Assembly (NCBI GenBank): GCA_934045905.1
Contig: OW203768.1
Location: 34,315,060 to 34,379,059, forward strand
Length of the DNA stretch: 64,000 nt
From: Leuctra nigra
Taxonomy: Eukaryota > Arthropoda > Insecta > Plecoptera > Leuctridae
Direction: 5' to 3'
Positions 1 through 13,394 of this stretch are shown here, one piece after another. Made by a program: the position numbers and the translations under genes. Numbering within the stretch: the stretch's first letter is position 1; each line of letters starts with the position of its first letter. The notes under the pieces were generated by a model that searched no databases, had not been told where the DNA came from, and saw nothing but the letters and a program-made list of their open reading frames with translations.

Positions 1-1401
1 TTTTGAATTCCATCACGTTCCATTTCCATTATTTGCATCGAAATGGTATAAAAACGCTGTCGTCGGAACGGGGTGCCTGTAGATGGAAGACTGGTTTGCT
101 TGATCGCAATATGTTGAACAAATAGCGTCCCGCGACAACTTTCAACTCTCATCTATACTCTATAGCATTATAACCAAGACATGTCCCGGAGAGGTTTTTA
201 CGCGCGGCTTTATTTGGCAGTGTAATGCCTTGGGAACTCTCTGTACTTGCTTTAAGAGTACAAGATACGCAGAGGTATACATCTACAGATAATATTTCTG
301 AAATTTCACCAAAAAAATACGTTAGTAATGCGTAAAAATATTTCTCCCTATTCTTGATTGTAGTTCAACTTTTACACCCATTAAAAAAAGTCATAAATTC
401 TCTTAAAAATGCTCTTAAAACCCCCAAGAGGAATGTCAAAATATTGAGAAGAGCGTACATTTTTTTAAAAATAATACTGCCGTTAATATAAGGATATGTC
501 GCTCAATTAAAGTAAAACGGGATGAAAGTAGAGTAAATGTGACAACACTGAATGAGAGGAAGTAATATGCAATATGAGCTGATTTGAAGAGGTAAAAGTA
601 TAGAATATATATTAGTTGTACTCTAAGGTTCAATGGTGCGTTGCTAATTGTATCTGGAATTGTTTCATTATCATTAGTAGCAACAACATTACTATTAAAT
701 ACTAATACGCTAATAACTACTAATAATTACTAGGCCATTACCCTGGATCACTTGAATTAAAATCTATTTATAACACCCAAGAAATATATCTATGTCCGTG
801 GATTCAATCTTATCTGATCGCTTAGATAAATTAGAGATTTGTATTATTTTATTTCCCCCCTCCTGAATAACTTGAGCGTATGTACAACTCTTAAAGCAAG
901 ACTCTTCGCAATGCGGAACGACTGTAATGAAGATGAGCCAAAGTGAAATTTACTTTTGTCAAACAAATTATCTCCCAAGATTCAACTATAACTCTTATTG
1001 TGAGTGTTGTTTTTGTTTCTAGCAGTGCAATGCGATTTCGGTGATTGGTGGTCTCATTTCTTCTCGTGGTTTTAATGACTCGTGCAACAAATGTCACTGT
1101 AGGTGTTTAATGGTGATTGTGTTGTGACTGCAGATGATGAATTCGAAGTCACTTTTAGCCTTCGGATTGTTACGGGTTATACGGAGTAAATTAGGGAGAT
1201 TATGAAACACAAATTGAAAATTGTACTTTGCATCTGAAACAAACAGCATTACGAAATACGATAAGTTCAAATCAATTAAATGCATTGGACAAATCTAATA
1301 GAGAAGGAATCGGAGTCATAAGAGCATATTAGAAGTAGAAAAACAGAGTGTTCCACAACAATTTCATTTATATAGCTACTTGACTTGTTGTATATATCTA
1401 T
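1..1401. other. No gene seen
   Basis: AT-rich sequence with short open frames only. GTATAAAAACGC at 46-57 could be a TATA box, with nothing downstream to support it. Confidence 0.5.
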
Positions 1402-3256
1402 CCCCATAAAAATCACTTCGTGTAAAAATACCAGCCAAGTCTCTTCAACTAAAAAAAAATATGAAATCTAAAAATTCTGCACTGAAAAGTAGTGATATCA
1501 AAAAATTAGCCAAGTCAAAACTTTATTTGAAAATCAAAAAATACTTGGCGCATCGTGTACTTAAATAGCTTGGAAGTATAAGCCAATTATAAATTATACA
1601 TGAAATATACATATACATAGTATACCTATAATGCCCTAAAAAAATGATGCGCCAAGTATTTTTTGATTTTCAAATAAAGTTTTGACTTGGCTAATTTTTT
1701 GATATCACTACTTTTCAGTGCAGAATTTTTAGATTTCATATTTTTTTTTAGTTGAAGAGACTTGGCTGGTATTTTTACACGAAGTGATTTTTATGGGGAT
1801 ATCACTCCTTTTTTTAGTTTATTCTAACAACTTGTGACACATATGAAATGAACAATTACTAAATTCTTTTAAAAAATCATCACCCTTTACAATTTCGTTA
1901 CCACTAATGAATAGCAGCGTATGGTCCTAAATAATTGCTTTAAATGATCTTTCACGAAGAATAGCAAAGGTTTCATTCCAATCAGTCAACCCAGTTCCGA
2001 GATATGGAAACACTTCGGGTTTCAAAATGGCTGCTGAACTTTCTGCAATGCCACATAGAATTTATTTCTATAAATGATGTGTATCATTTTAAGCTTTCTG
2101 AATATGTATTTATTGTATAGGAGGGAATTATAATAATTTATACATTTGAATGACGTCATTTCCGGTCTCATAAATAGGAAAATTCTATTTGTACTGTTCA
2201 TATTCCATAGAGATGGCCATATCCGAATCGTTTGGCGCTAGTTTCATACCGATTTGTCTACCAGTTTTTGAGATATGACGTTACTTCCGGTTTAAAAATG
2301 GCGGCTGAAATCTCTGACCCCTTGAAGTATATTTGAAACATGATTATAATTTTATAAGCTGTCTCAAATAGTATATTTATTGCATCAAAATAAAAATTTG
2401 TGAGATTATTAAAATGTGTGACGTCATTTCCGGTTTAGGTATGAGAAACTGCAAATATTATTAATGATAATACATAAAGTTGACCGTCTAAATTGTTTTG
2501 CGCTGGTTTCGTTGAAATCTATTTAGCCGTTATTGATATATGATGTCACTTCCGGTTTCAAAATGGCGGCTTCCGGTTGGTTTTATAACAAGTCATATGA
2601 GACGTCAAAAGTACATACGTTACATAAATATCAAAATAATCGGATCAATCTTTGTTGCCAAAAAGCCAATCGATGTATTTCAAATTTCATTACGTCATTT
2701 CCGGTTTCTTTAACATAATGTTTAGTCTTTTGCTACTTATCATGCATAATGATGACCGTCTGGATCGTTTGGCGCAATTTTCGTTCCAATCGGTCCAGCC
2801 GTTGACGAGATATGACGTCACTTCCGGTTTCAAAATGGCGGCATAAAACCAGTTATAGCAAAAGGCACCTCAGACGCCAAAAGTGCATATGTGGTAAAAA
2901 TTTTAAATCAATCGGTTCAGCCGTTTATGCTGTGGCCTGTTTACCATATTTTAGCTCCACCCTACTACTACTACTGAGATTATTATGAAAACCGCCCTAA
3001 AACACTGTTTTCACGGCCCTCTAGCGCGCAAAGGGCGTAACCTATTGTTCCCAAATTTGGTATATGTTGTAGGGTGGGCCATAGCTCGAAATTAAGATAT
3101 ATCGCAACAATGTGAGATTTTCCAATTTTAAGATCCAGTAGGCCGAAAATGCCACTTTGATGCTTACAGTAAAAGTGGGTTTGCTCCAGCCTTTTTAAAT
3201 GAGTGTGTGCGCGCGCCGTACGACTTGGCTGGCGTGGAGCGACCGCTCCACTAGAT
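1402..3256 (+). mobile_element. Family A composite element, copy 1
   Basis: It starts with a foldback (arms 1402-1554 and 1646-1799), continues with four tandem units of about 265 bp (cores near 2010, 2275, 2540, 2813) and ends with a hairpin GTGGAGCGACCGCTCCAC and CTAGAT. The tandem cores carry TGACGTCACTTCCGG and AAAATGGCGGC. Both ends carry CCAGCCAAGTC in inverted orientation. No protein is encoded. The class is uncertain: the terminal stem-loop and internal tandem units recall Helitron/Helentron derivatives. Confidence 0.75.
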
Positions 3257-3737
3257 ACTTATACAAATTAGTTCATATAGTTAGTACAAGTTATGGCTCA
3301 GATGAGTAACAACAATGGGAGGGAAGAAATCGCAAGTTACTTAGTAGTGCCCAAAGTAGGTACAAGTTCAGCTCAAAAAGGGTAAAAAATGTCACTTATT
3401 AGTATTGAACTTTCGTTTTCTAACATCAACAGCAAATATAATTCAAAAGTACAATGCTTTTTTTAAATAAAAGAGCAACATTTCTTTGCTGCTGGCTTCT
3501 GGCATGTGCACCACCAGCAGGAGGAAAATGAGCTGGAGGAAATTGGAAAATCACTTTTCTCATATGCATATTTAACTGGAAATGTGTAGATAAATATTGA
3601 GTATTATTATAACCTAGTACCATTTTAAGTCACAAGTAATCACTCTAAATGACATTGCAATGACGCTGTCAGTTTGTTAATTACTGTTCATGCTACTGGG
3701 GCAACATTTTCTCATGCAAGAAAAGTTACAACTTAAA

Positions 3738-4427
3738 TGAAGCGAACGTAGCGAGCGGCACCACGGTACTCATATGGCACTTTCTCTGTGTGTGTGTGTG
3801 TTTGTTTGTTTGTTGTTTGTTTTTGCCTGCACTGCCCAGGTCAAACCAAATTTGCACGAATACTAACGTAATCTAAGAGGTCTCTGGGATCGCTTTTGAA
3901 CGGGATCCTGTGATTGGTTCAAATTTTAAAAGAATAATTAATATAGAACTCATACCGTACTGTTTATTTTCTTTAATAAGTGTGTCCTGAAACATTAAGA
4001 AGTTAAATTATCTTTCGAGTGGTTGGTCCGATCAATTTTAAATTTTGCCAAGTAATTGCAACCAACATTGTTCCCAATCTTACGAAGTTTCAGCCAAAGC
4101 CTCACTTTGGTTAAAATTTTAAAACACCTAGGGAATCTTGTGTTTTTTTAAATTTCAACTAGAACCGTTTGACGTAAAACTTTGCATGGTTATTGGGACC
4201 AACATTTTAGGTATATTTGCCAATTTTCAGACAAATCTGTCGTTATCTTCAAAAGTTATTGTCATTTTAAGAACATTTTCTTCTATAATCTTGAAATATT
4301 CGCAAATGTATCGAATAATTTCAATATTTATATCAGTGCCATCTTGATGAGAGAATTGCAAACGCGTATCAATCGCCTGCAATACGAAGGCTCTCTTATC
4401 AACGCGTTACACAGAGCGTTTTCCTAG
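3738..4427 (+). mobile_element. Family B (Helitron-like) element, copy 1
   Basis: It begins TGAAGCGAACGTAGCGAGCG, then CACCACGGTACTC and a GT/TTTG-rich tract, and ends AACGCGTTACACAGAGCG...CCTAG followed by T. It has no coding capacity. The 3' end contains a CGCTC/GAGCG stem 9 bp before CTAG. Confidence 0.7.
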
Positions 4428-4599
4428 TATACTTACGAATAGGTACCTTATATCTCATTATCCAATTGGTCTAAGAGTGTTATATTATGTAGTCCGCATC
4501 TCGGTCTATCTGCTGGAAGACCACGTGTTATTGCCGTCACTAATCGCGTCGCGCCTCAACTCGAGGAAATCTCCAACACCAGATCGAATCACCGCAACG

Positions 4600-4770
4600 A
4601 ACCGGCCATCGATCATCGATAACGCGATCGATTATCGAGCCAGATCGATTGATTTATCGACCAGCGCTCGAAGATGAAAACGACCGCACCGAGCGAGGGG
4701 AATTTATGAAATAATGTTGAACGTAGATTCTATTACAAATCGATTATTGGAGTGATAATCGAAGAGTTTG
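4600..4770. promoter_or_regulatory. Cluster of ATCGAT-type motifs
   Basis: Within about 70 bp the sequence has CATCGATCATCGATAACGCG, ATCGATTATCGA and AGATCGATTGATTTATCGA, in a CpG-richer block (about 4480-4870) than its surroundings. TATCGATA-type sites bind DREF at fly promoters; a promoter role here is inference and no gene is identified beside it. Confidence 0.3.
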
Positions 4771-5242
4771 ATCGTGGTTGCGTGCGAGTTTGATTCAGGC
4801 GCGGTGGAATCTGCGCGGCCGCGCTTCTTGACCGAGGAATTTCCTTCAGTCAAGAGCAAAATGATGGGAAGGTGCCCTACTACTAGAACCGAACGCCGCC
4901 AACTTAATCAACATCAATGATCCTTGCCAACGGTCTAGGTGCATTAATGAAATGTAAATTATAAAATCCATCGCGATGGAGGAAGTTTTGCCTTAATCAA
5001 AATGAGAGAATTTTATAGATTTTTTTACTTATAAAGATTTAGATTTATTACATAGCAAGAATTTTAGTAGAATAAATAATAAAAAATTTAAATATACGCA
5101 TTACATTTTACAAAATAGCATTACTACGATATAACCGTTTTAACATGTCAATCTATTTCCGAGGTATTTTAGAACAATGCACTCTTCTGAACTAAGAGTA
5201 ACGTATGAATGATAATGCTAATGACGAACATATGAATGGACG

Positions 5243-5450
5243 GTGGGAAGGAGTCAACCTTGCCCTATAACTGGAGAATCTTCCATCATTTCCCCATCGA
5301 CTGAGGGAAACTACGAAGAAACCTCAGTCCAATCCAAAGCGTTGCTGCCTGAGCCAACGTGCTCCCTTATGAATAATTGTGTGATGGGATTGTGGTTTGG
5401 AAAATCCTGCCGCATCGGGGCTCGAACCCAGAGTCTAACCTGTGTCGTAT
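5243..5450 (-). mobile_element. tRNA-derived SINE remnant
   Basis: The minus strand has a B box, GGGTTCGAGCCCCG (around 5415-5430), then a body with TTTCCCTCAGTC and an end CTCCTTCCCACC that recurs in the copy near 57.5 kb. No intact tRNA cloverleaf. Confidence 0.5.
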
Positions 5451-5479
5451 TACATTTGTTAAAATGATGGTATTTGGAT

Positions 5480-5838
5480 AATAGGGAATATGCAAAGATT
5501 TTTTGCGGTTAAAATCCAATATTTCAAAATAAACATATTTGTTCGTAAATCACACTATTATCACACTAAAAAGCGTAAATTTTCATTAATAAAATTTATG
5601 AAATAAATAATCAGTGTAAATTTTGGCGGGAAACACCATGGCAATATCAGTTGGTTGATATAAATGATATCACAGCCGTGATGGCATTTTCCCGCCAAAA
5701 TTAACACTGATTTTCAATTTTATATTTATGAATGAAAATGTAAACTTTTTGGAGTGAAAATAGTGTGAGTAACCAACAAATGTGTTGTTATTTTGAATTA
5801 TAGTTTTTTTTTATAAATTCATGCATTCCCTATTGCCA
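5480..5838. mobile_element. Family D foldback element, copy 1
   Basis: Long imperfect inverted arms: left ATAGGGAATATGCAAAGA ... TTTCAAAATAA, right TTATTTTGAA ... TGCATTCCCTAT. The centre has TTTTGGCGGGAAA and its reverse complement TTTCCCGCCAAAA about 65 bp apart. No coding sequence. Confidence 0.6.
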
Positions 5839-6809
5839 AATGTTTTAATAACAATACATTTTTAAGTAACAAGAAAAATATATTTTTTAGTCTAGTCGCT
5901 CTCGAACAAAGTTTTCCTAAACTCGAAATATCTAACTTTCTTCTGCGCCAAGAATGTGGTCCAACTCTCATTTTGTGACGGATATTCGGCAAAGTCTGAG
6001 ACAAATGCCATCCTGTACGTTTAATTGGAGACGCTCTGAGGAAGATTCACTTTAATGACATCGACACGGCAAAAACCAGAACAAAATAACTATTTCAACA
6101 AAATTATCAACAGTAAAATCCATTAGAAAATACGCTTTAGGAAGTAAACATGAGGTTTTTTGGTTCTGTTTCAAAATGAACAGACTAATGTCAATATAAA
6201 GAAATTAGATTGATATTATTTGGAGGCGACTTTTGAAAAAAAGCCAGAACGTTTCTGGTCTCATTTCCTGGCCATATATTATCATTATCTTCGCATACGT
6301 CAAGGAATCTTTCTAATCTATAGCATTTATGGGCACAACTGTGAAAAAGTCAAACGAATAGTAGTTTGAAAACATATTTTTTTACTCTAACAATTAATCT
6401 TCACTGAAGGGTTACTATCGTCAAGAGAGAGTAGGACAAGAATACACACAAAGGGATACATTTGAAAACAAATGCGTGCAAAGAGTCCGTTCAATTTCAA
6501 TTACTTTAGCAAAGCGCTGATAAGCGTGCTTTCGTATTGCGAAAGTTTATGCTACAATAAACAATAATAATAACAACACACACAATAACAACAACATTGT
6601 TGTTCGCTAATAATTTTTTTAAATTGTTTATTGACAATTATTTCAAAACAAGCATTATTATTATAACAAGCATTATTATTAAGCATAAAATGTTCGTAAA
6701 ATGTCAATACCTCTTGCAGTGCTCGACACATTTATGAATATTGTCAACACACCAAAAATGATGGTATTTTTTATGTCAAAAAATCCCATGATCTTGTTTA
6801 AAACCTACA

Positions 6810-6930
6810 TACATACACAGGGCCTCTCCTCAGAACCTAGTGTGTGTACAAACTTTCAGATTGATTGATTGAACAATGTTCCCTGGGCATTGCATAAAAC
6901 ACCCAGAGAAAATGGCATCGTGTATCATGT
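6810..6930 (+). repeat. Degenerate family B fragment
   Basis: The sequence shares the B subterminal block (GTGTGTACAAACTTTCAGAT, TTGATTGA, CCTGGGCA, GAGAAAATGGCAT) but has lost both termini. Confidence 0.4.
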
Positions 6931-7519
6931 ATCTCAACGCTCGTTCAATCGACACTTTTAATAAAATAATAAAAAACAATGAAAGCTGAAAGTTGAGCAT
7001 TTTTGTGTGGATTCTATACTAAATTTTGGCTAGTTATAACATACATATTGAAGACTATGTGTATAGAATAGTCAGAGTAACTGCTTTTGAGTGAATCCAA
7101 ATCACAAATAGTTTTACGTTGAAACTTTTATATCTTCCAAACAAATCGATATTTCAATTGCGTTTTTTAAGACTTTGTGGCAATATTTTCTATAAACCGA
7201 GGGTTCATTCTGAAACCTCATAAAAATCACTGCAAGATTACAAATTAAACAAATTTTTTCAGAAAATGGATTTACAGTGTTCTTTCCCGACCCTTAATTT
7301 GTAAAAAGGATAATAAAAATAATATTAATATCAGCTCTCATGTTACATTAACGCAAGTTAACGAATGCCCTCCACGTGAGCGGTGTTACAACACGGCGAT
7401 TAAGAGGTTAGTTAATGATCAGTGAGGAATGCACCGCTTGATCCTTGATCGACTGCTGGAAGACTCAATCAGCTGAGGAGGTTAACGAAGTGTCAGAGCA
7501 GCAATAAGTCACCGTCAAC

Positions 7520-7810
7520 TTGATGCAGACAGCGCAGCGACCACGTGACGTCACAAGGAAATGGTTCGGGTGCAGCGTTGAAAATATGCGAGGAAGAAAT
7601 CTGGATACCGCAGTGGCAGAAGGGACGTCCATTTTCTCGGTTTTATGTTGTACACTTTTGGAATCATCTAATGAAGCTATCAATCGCCATAAACAAATAT
7701 ATAGTGGGCTTGGAGAAGAAACTGTCAAAGTCAATTTTTTTTTCAAAAAACGTGTCAAGTCCCGGGTGTGTTCAGAAATGCCGGTTAATTTATATTATGA
7801 ACAAATGAGC
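7520..7810 (+). repeat. Family F dispersed repeat, part 1
   Basis: TTTTCTC...GCACACTTTTGGAAT...AATCAAGCT type sequence recurs at 7629-7700, 13395-13510 and 58525-58620. Short open frames across it are not supported as genes. Confidence 0.35.
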
Positions 7811-8002
7811 AAATTAATAAATATTAGCCACATTTGTGAGTTCTGTTTGTTATGGTACTTCTCCTTGGAGTACTTCCAATAATAACATCGCCATTATCTC
7901 AGTTCATGAATTTTTAGTCACTCTCCCCCGGCCCCAAGCCCACAATAATAAAACTACACAACAATCTTTGGAACGACTCTGGTATCGTCAAAAATGAAAA
8001 AC

Positions 8003-8251
8003 CTACCTAGTTTCGAAGATCTTCACCAGGTGCACAATGGCGTAAAATCCACCTCGACCGCCAAACCCCAGATAAAACAGCAACACCGCCCGCTCAATCA
8101 CAACACAGATAACCTGCTGATAAACACCCCGTGACATATAGCGACACTCGTCACAGCGCGCTAGGTAAACAGCTTGGATATTGACGGATTCAAGACCGAA
8201 CGATAAGATTCTGACAATTCTGCTCTGGCTCAAAATACCTACCAAGTCCAC
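8003..8251 (-). other. Exon-like open frame with donor site
   Basis: An 83-codon frame (LSFGLESVNIQAVYLARC...) ends at a donor-like CTAG|GTAGGT near 8006, with possible acceptor TTTTGAGCCAG inside. There is no ATG in the frame and no recognised domain. Just outside, 8335-8365 has ACATCAGCTGTTTTTG, like insect core-promoter E-box motifs. It may be an exon of an unidentified gene or chance. Confidence 0.2.
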
Positions 8252-8564
8252 ACGCTATGGCAGGTGCATCGACAAATGTATGAGCTGGTTAGCTGCTATC
8301 TGTGTTGTGTTGTGATTGAGCTGGCGGTGTGTTGTTTACATCAGCTGTTTTTGTCGGGGGTTTGCCGGTCGAGGTGGAATTCACGTCCGTGTGCACTGAT
8401 GAAGAAGATAATATTTTAAGTATTGTGTGGATCTTACATTTTGATTTTTTGACGGTACCGGAGTCGTTCCAAATATTGTTGTGTGTGTTTTATTAATCGA
8501 TTACCCGGTATGATATCTTTTTCTCGTTTATTAAATATATATTTATAATGAAGTAATATCTTAC

Positions 8565-8670
8565 ATAATGACTCATGACCACAATAACGGTTTTTAGCAC
8601 ACCTCAAGAATCTTTGAATTGGACATCGGGCCTTCTACCTCTGAGGTACAGAAATACTATCTGTACTTAC
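8565..8670 (+). repeat. Family F dispersed repeat, part 2
   Basis: ATGACTCATG and GAATTGGACATCGGGCCTTC with TCTACCTCTGA match 13760-13875 and 58620-58690. The 750 bp between this and part 1 is absent from the 58-kb copy, so it is either an insertion here or deleted there. Confidence 0.4.
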
Positions 8671-9095
8671 CAAGAAGAAGAAATAACCTACACAATAGAA
8701 TACATTTCTTCTGAAGAGGTGAGTTTTTACAGCTTAAAGTTAACAAATCTCCATGCAAAAATCTCAATCAAGTGTGCTTTGAAAAGCTGTTAACACGTAA
8801 ATAAATTCCCATTTATGGCCAACTTTTATGTCATAACATTTGATCAAATCTTTGTTCGAAAGAAATTTGATTGTTTAAACAACAGACTTTGATGAAAATA
8901 TTATTGTCTTTCAAAGGGTTTAATAAAATCTTTTGTCATATATTTTTTTGACAGAAAATTTGAAAGTGAATACAATTTTACCCAATTGTAAATTCTATTC
9001 CCCTTTTCTTGTGGAATTAACTGTACATGTTGATATATTTATTTGAACATTTTCAATTTTGAGCATATAAAGGAATTTTGTAAATGTAATATAAA

Positions 9096-10412
9096 CCCAT
9101 AAAAAAACACTCCGTGTAAAAATACCAGCCAAGTCTCTTCAACTAAAAAAAAATGAAAGAAATCTAAAAAATCAGCACTGAAAAGAAGTGATATCAAAAA
9201 ATGGCCAAGTCAAAACTTTTCAAAAAATACTTGACGCATCGTGTATATAAATAGTATAGAATTAAGCCGGAAATCAAATACCTCTACTCATCTATTCATA
9301 AAATATATCTCTAATCTCCTGAGAAACGATGCGCCAAGTATTTTTTGAAAAGTTTTGACTTGGCCATTTTTTGATATCACTTCTTTTCAGGGCTGATTTT
9401 TTAGATTTCTTTCATTTTTTTTTTAGTTGAAGAGACTTGGCTGGTATTTTTACACGGAGTGTTTTTTTATGGGGATATCACTCCTTTTTTCAGTTTATTC
9501 TTACAACTTGTAACATATATTATGTCACCAATGACTATAATTCCTTTAAAAAAATACGCCTTTGTGGTTTGGTTGCTATAAGATGAATTGTGTTTGGTGC
9601 TAAATGTAAGCTTAAAATTATATTCCATGATGAATTGCGAAAGCATTGTTCCAATCGGTCCAGCCGTTCTCGAGTTATCGCATCACTTCCGGTTTTCAAA
9701 ATGGCGGCTGACATCACTGCCACCTAAAATTTGTATCTATAAATGTTATGTAACATTATAAGCCTTCTGAATATGTAGTTATTGTTGTAATAGATAATTT
9801 GAGTAATATTTTGCATTTTTATGACGTCATTTCCGGTTTCCGTAATAGTACATTTCTATTACGACTATTGTTATTTTATATAGATGACCATCCGAATCGT
9901 TTGGCGCTAGTTTCGTCCCGATCGGTCCATCCGTTTGTGAGATATGACGTCACTTCCGGTTTCAAAATGGCGGCACACAAAATTCGTAAGGGCAAGGTAT
10001 CATCAGACGCCAAAAGTGCACATGGGGTAAACATTTTAGATCGATTAGTTCAGCCGTTTAGGCTGTGGCGGTGATAGCAACGTTTCCTGATATCTGAATC
10101 TGAATCAGAATCAGATAGCTTTTAAAAGGGGTGTAATTTCACTGTTTTCACGGCCCTCTAGCACGCAAACGGCATAACGTATTGTTCCCAAATTGGGTAT
10201 ATGTTGTCAGGTGGGCCATAGCTCGAAATTAAGTTATTTCGCAACAATGTGAGATTTCCCAATTTTGAGATCCAGTAGGCCGAAAATGCCATGTTGTTGC
10301 TTACAGTAAAAGTGTTTGGTCTGCTCCTCAGTTTATTAGGCATTTTCGGTATGTTGAGTGAGTGTGAGTGTACAGTACGACTTGGCTGGGTGGAGCGACC
10401 GCTCCACTAGAT
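9096..10412 (+). mobile_element. Family A composite element, copy 2
   Basis: Same plan as copy 1: foldback (arms 9096-9240 and 9328-9474), then two tandem units (cores near 9680 and 9945), then the stem-loop end CCGCTCCACTAGAT. It is shorter than copy 1 because it has two rather than four internal units. Confidence 0.75.
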
Positions 10413-12207
10413 AACATTCTAAATAATTTATGAAAATGTAAATCAATTGATTCTAGAATAGATGATAGGTTGACCATATTTTAGAGGCTTAAAGAAACTT
10501 CATAACATTATCAATTATCGTTTATCAAAAATTTTGAAATTCTTCCGGTGAAAATTAGTTGTTTTCGCTACAATATCGTTATCCAAATGAATTAGTCATA
10601 TTTCTTGAGATATGGATTTTCTATTTAACTCGTGAAATAAATGCTAGAATATAATTACTGTTAGTAGAGAGAAATTGAGTTGAAACACTTTATTAAAATT
10701 ATTTACCAGACAAAATTGATGTTAGCATATTATTCAGTTTTTGTCAGAAGAAGCCGCTGTGGATGATGGGGCAATAAGATAATCAAGATGTCTGTTTGCA
10801 TGACAAAATCAAATAAAATTATACAATTTTACATTTCACAGTAATATTCGGAAAGTTGAGCCAGTTATAACGAGTTTATACTATTTTTTATGTGATCCAT
10901 TAGTTTTGATTTTCGAGATTCTCCGCTTAATTTTAATAATTTCGAACGTTTCGAGATCAATAAGTTTTATTAGGTGGGTTTTTAATATTTTTGGAGCATG
11001 TGGAAACAAAAAATTATTATGATGATTTTACACTAGTCATAAATAATTCTTGAATCATAAAATACAATTTAAATGCTTGAGGTAAAAATGGTTAATCGGC
11101 GTGAAACAGGTAGATGGGATGAGAAAAACAGTTTCCAAAGTCATGAATCAAATCAGTAATCTAATCTGACCCTTTATATCAGAGTAGACCCAAGAACATT
11201 CAAAGGGGCCGGCACGCACTAATATCACTTTAAATTACACTTGAACATGTTTTTGAAAAAATTGTAATTTAATAGCTTGCAATATGTTTTGAAATTTCAT
11301 CAAAAGCAATAATTTCTGCCCTCACTATTTTTTACTACATATGTTACTAACATTTTTTTCCGAAAAATAACGAATTCTTTATTTTTAAATATTTTTTAAA
11401 TAAAGAGATTGTTTTGCAACTTTGCCAGGCAAGTTGGCAATGCGTGTATTTTGAAGACTCTGGAATCTAATCAATTGAAACCTGCCAGTCTTCGAATCCC
11501 TGACTCATTGAAATCCTTGTAACCAGCCAAATAGTTAGTAAAATTACATACAGATGTCCATTTTGTAGAAAATAATTATTCAAATCCGTATTCTTGAATC
11601 GACAATTATATTCCATTACCACCTTTAAGCGGGCATGCCCGAATAGAGGTATATCCGGCTTTACAAATATATCTTATAGATACTTTTCTTGTGAACCATA
11701 TAAACGCAATAAAAAGTGGGCAAGCCCAACTAATTTCCAAGATATATCAATGTGAGTTATCCCTATCTTTAATATGGCGAGCTGAAAAAACACAGTTATT
11801 TTCCTAGCAAATATGAAATTTAAACTATTTTTCGTCAATAGATTGTGGATTTTGTTGTGGATGTTTTTAAACGTTAGTAATTAAAATTTAAATACTTTCC
11901 TATACCTCATGTGTTAAATTCTCATAATCTGAAAACATTAAATTTAACATTCAAAACAGTCGAGAGTTGCAAGTTACGGGACATTTTATGAATCTTTTAT
12001 AAATATAGTTGAAATGTTGAAAAATGAACAAATATTGTTAATTTGAAAAATTTATATTTTCAGAGAACTCTTTGGACATTAACCTGACATAAAAATGGAA
12101 TTTGTTGAATACGAGCTTGTCCTTGATCCTTGTAATGATGCTGGAACAACGCACCTCACACCTGTTGAATGATGAAGTGGTCCAGCAAACATTGTCCTCA
12201 GCCTCAC
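10413..12207. other. No gene seen
   Basis: AT-rich spacer. The only recognisable content is a faint family C similarity near 11900-12010. Confidence 0.5.
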
Positions 12208-12295
12208 CTCTATTCTTGCCCTCCATTGTCCGCTTTAGCGCCGTGTTAATGATCTCCTCAAACAATGCATCTGGTGTGACTTCGTGGCTCAGCGT
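12208..12295 (-). other. Possible orphan exon
   Basis: The minus strand reads LSHEVTPDALFEEIINTALK and then RTMEGKNR up to donor GAG|GTGAGG. The upstream acceptor is weak, and the best CAG nearby leaves an in-frame stop. No partner exon found. Confidence 0.18.
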
Positions 12296-12873
12296 CTATT
12301 TCTGAAAGTGTTTTATTGAGCAAACAATGACATGATCTGACTTTCTTGTTCAATCAATATTGCGTCATCGATATGTCTTGAATTTGGAAGAGTAAATATT
12401 ACATGCAGAAAACTGCTTGGCCCGATCTTTAAGTTCATGTTTAGAGATGGGGATGAGGTTTAAGAAATAAGGCTCAAATGAATTTCTAGGACTCAGCACT
12501 TTCATAATCTAGTACGGGAAGGAGGGGATGACGGGGAGGGGTATAATAGGGACCTAGATATCTGATGCAGCAAGTGCTGCAATCTGTCGGCGATGGTTAA
12601 AAATGGTTCAATCTGCCTCTATGAACAGCAGATAAAAACAAACCCCCAAGTATATTGCGACTTCTTTGAGTTTGAAGAGCTTTGCTAAAATCACATGACC
12701 GGTAAAAGTTTAGCGAGTTTTGTCATATTTGTGTCATAGTTTTGACAACAATGAATACCTATTGTTTAAACTTTGAATGTAATTATAGATAGTAAATTAT
12801 TATATTTGTTTCGAGTTCGACATTTTGTGGCTCAATATAAGGTAACACCATACTTAGTGTATGTATTGTAATA

Positions 12874-13005
12874 CTAGGAAAACGCTCAGTGTAACGCGTT
12901 GATGAGCGAGCACAGAAAATGCAACATCCCCATAGTAACGATGCACGACACGGCACAAGACGATTTTCTCTGCAATTTTTCAATCTGTGAAGTCTTACCT
13001 ACTAG
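12874..13005 (-). repeat. Family B 3' end fragment
   Basis: CTAGGAAAACGCTCAGTGTA at 12874 and the adjoining about 120 bp match the reverse complement of 33890-34015. With 14500-15534 it may represent one B element split by later insertions. Confidence 0.6.
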
Positions 13006-13394
13006 AGGGACCCGTCATGTAAAACATGACCAATGCGCACCAGTGGGGTATGCGTAAATTAGCATGAGTTGAGATATTTGGCAGCAGAGTGTGCGTTGTT
13101 GATAACTTTATAGTTATAATACACTACACACATAACGTCGTTAGCATGACTAAAATGCCCAACAGAATACGAAAATAAGTAACGAAGGAAAGTAATTTAA
13201 CCATAACTATTATGGAAAATTCCATTTCAAATGAGTTTACAAAGTAAAACAAATTAAGAAAAAAAACGCCAGCCTTTTTGCATTGTGGCGATTCATGATA
13301 CATAGAGGTATGCTATCCCAGAAAGAATGATAACTTAGTGTGTGGGGGTTGGGTTTCATTATATTTGTCTCTCCGAGGTAGAAGGGTGGAAATA

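Noticed and set aside
5400..5440. Functional tRNA gene around GGGTTCGAGCCCC
   Set aside because: Only the B box side is tRNA-like and the downstream body recurs near 57.5 kb, so it is a SINE.
12102..12305. Plus-strand frame MLNTSLSLIL as a small secreted protein
   Set aside because: It is antisense to the more exon-like minus frame and neither has supporting splice partners.
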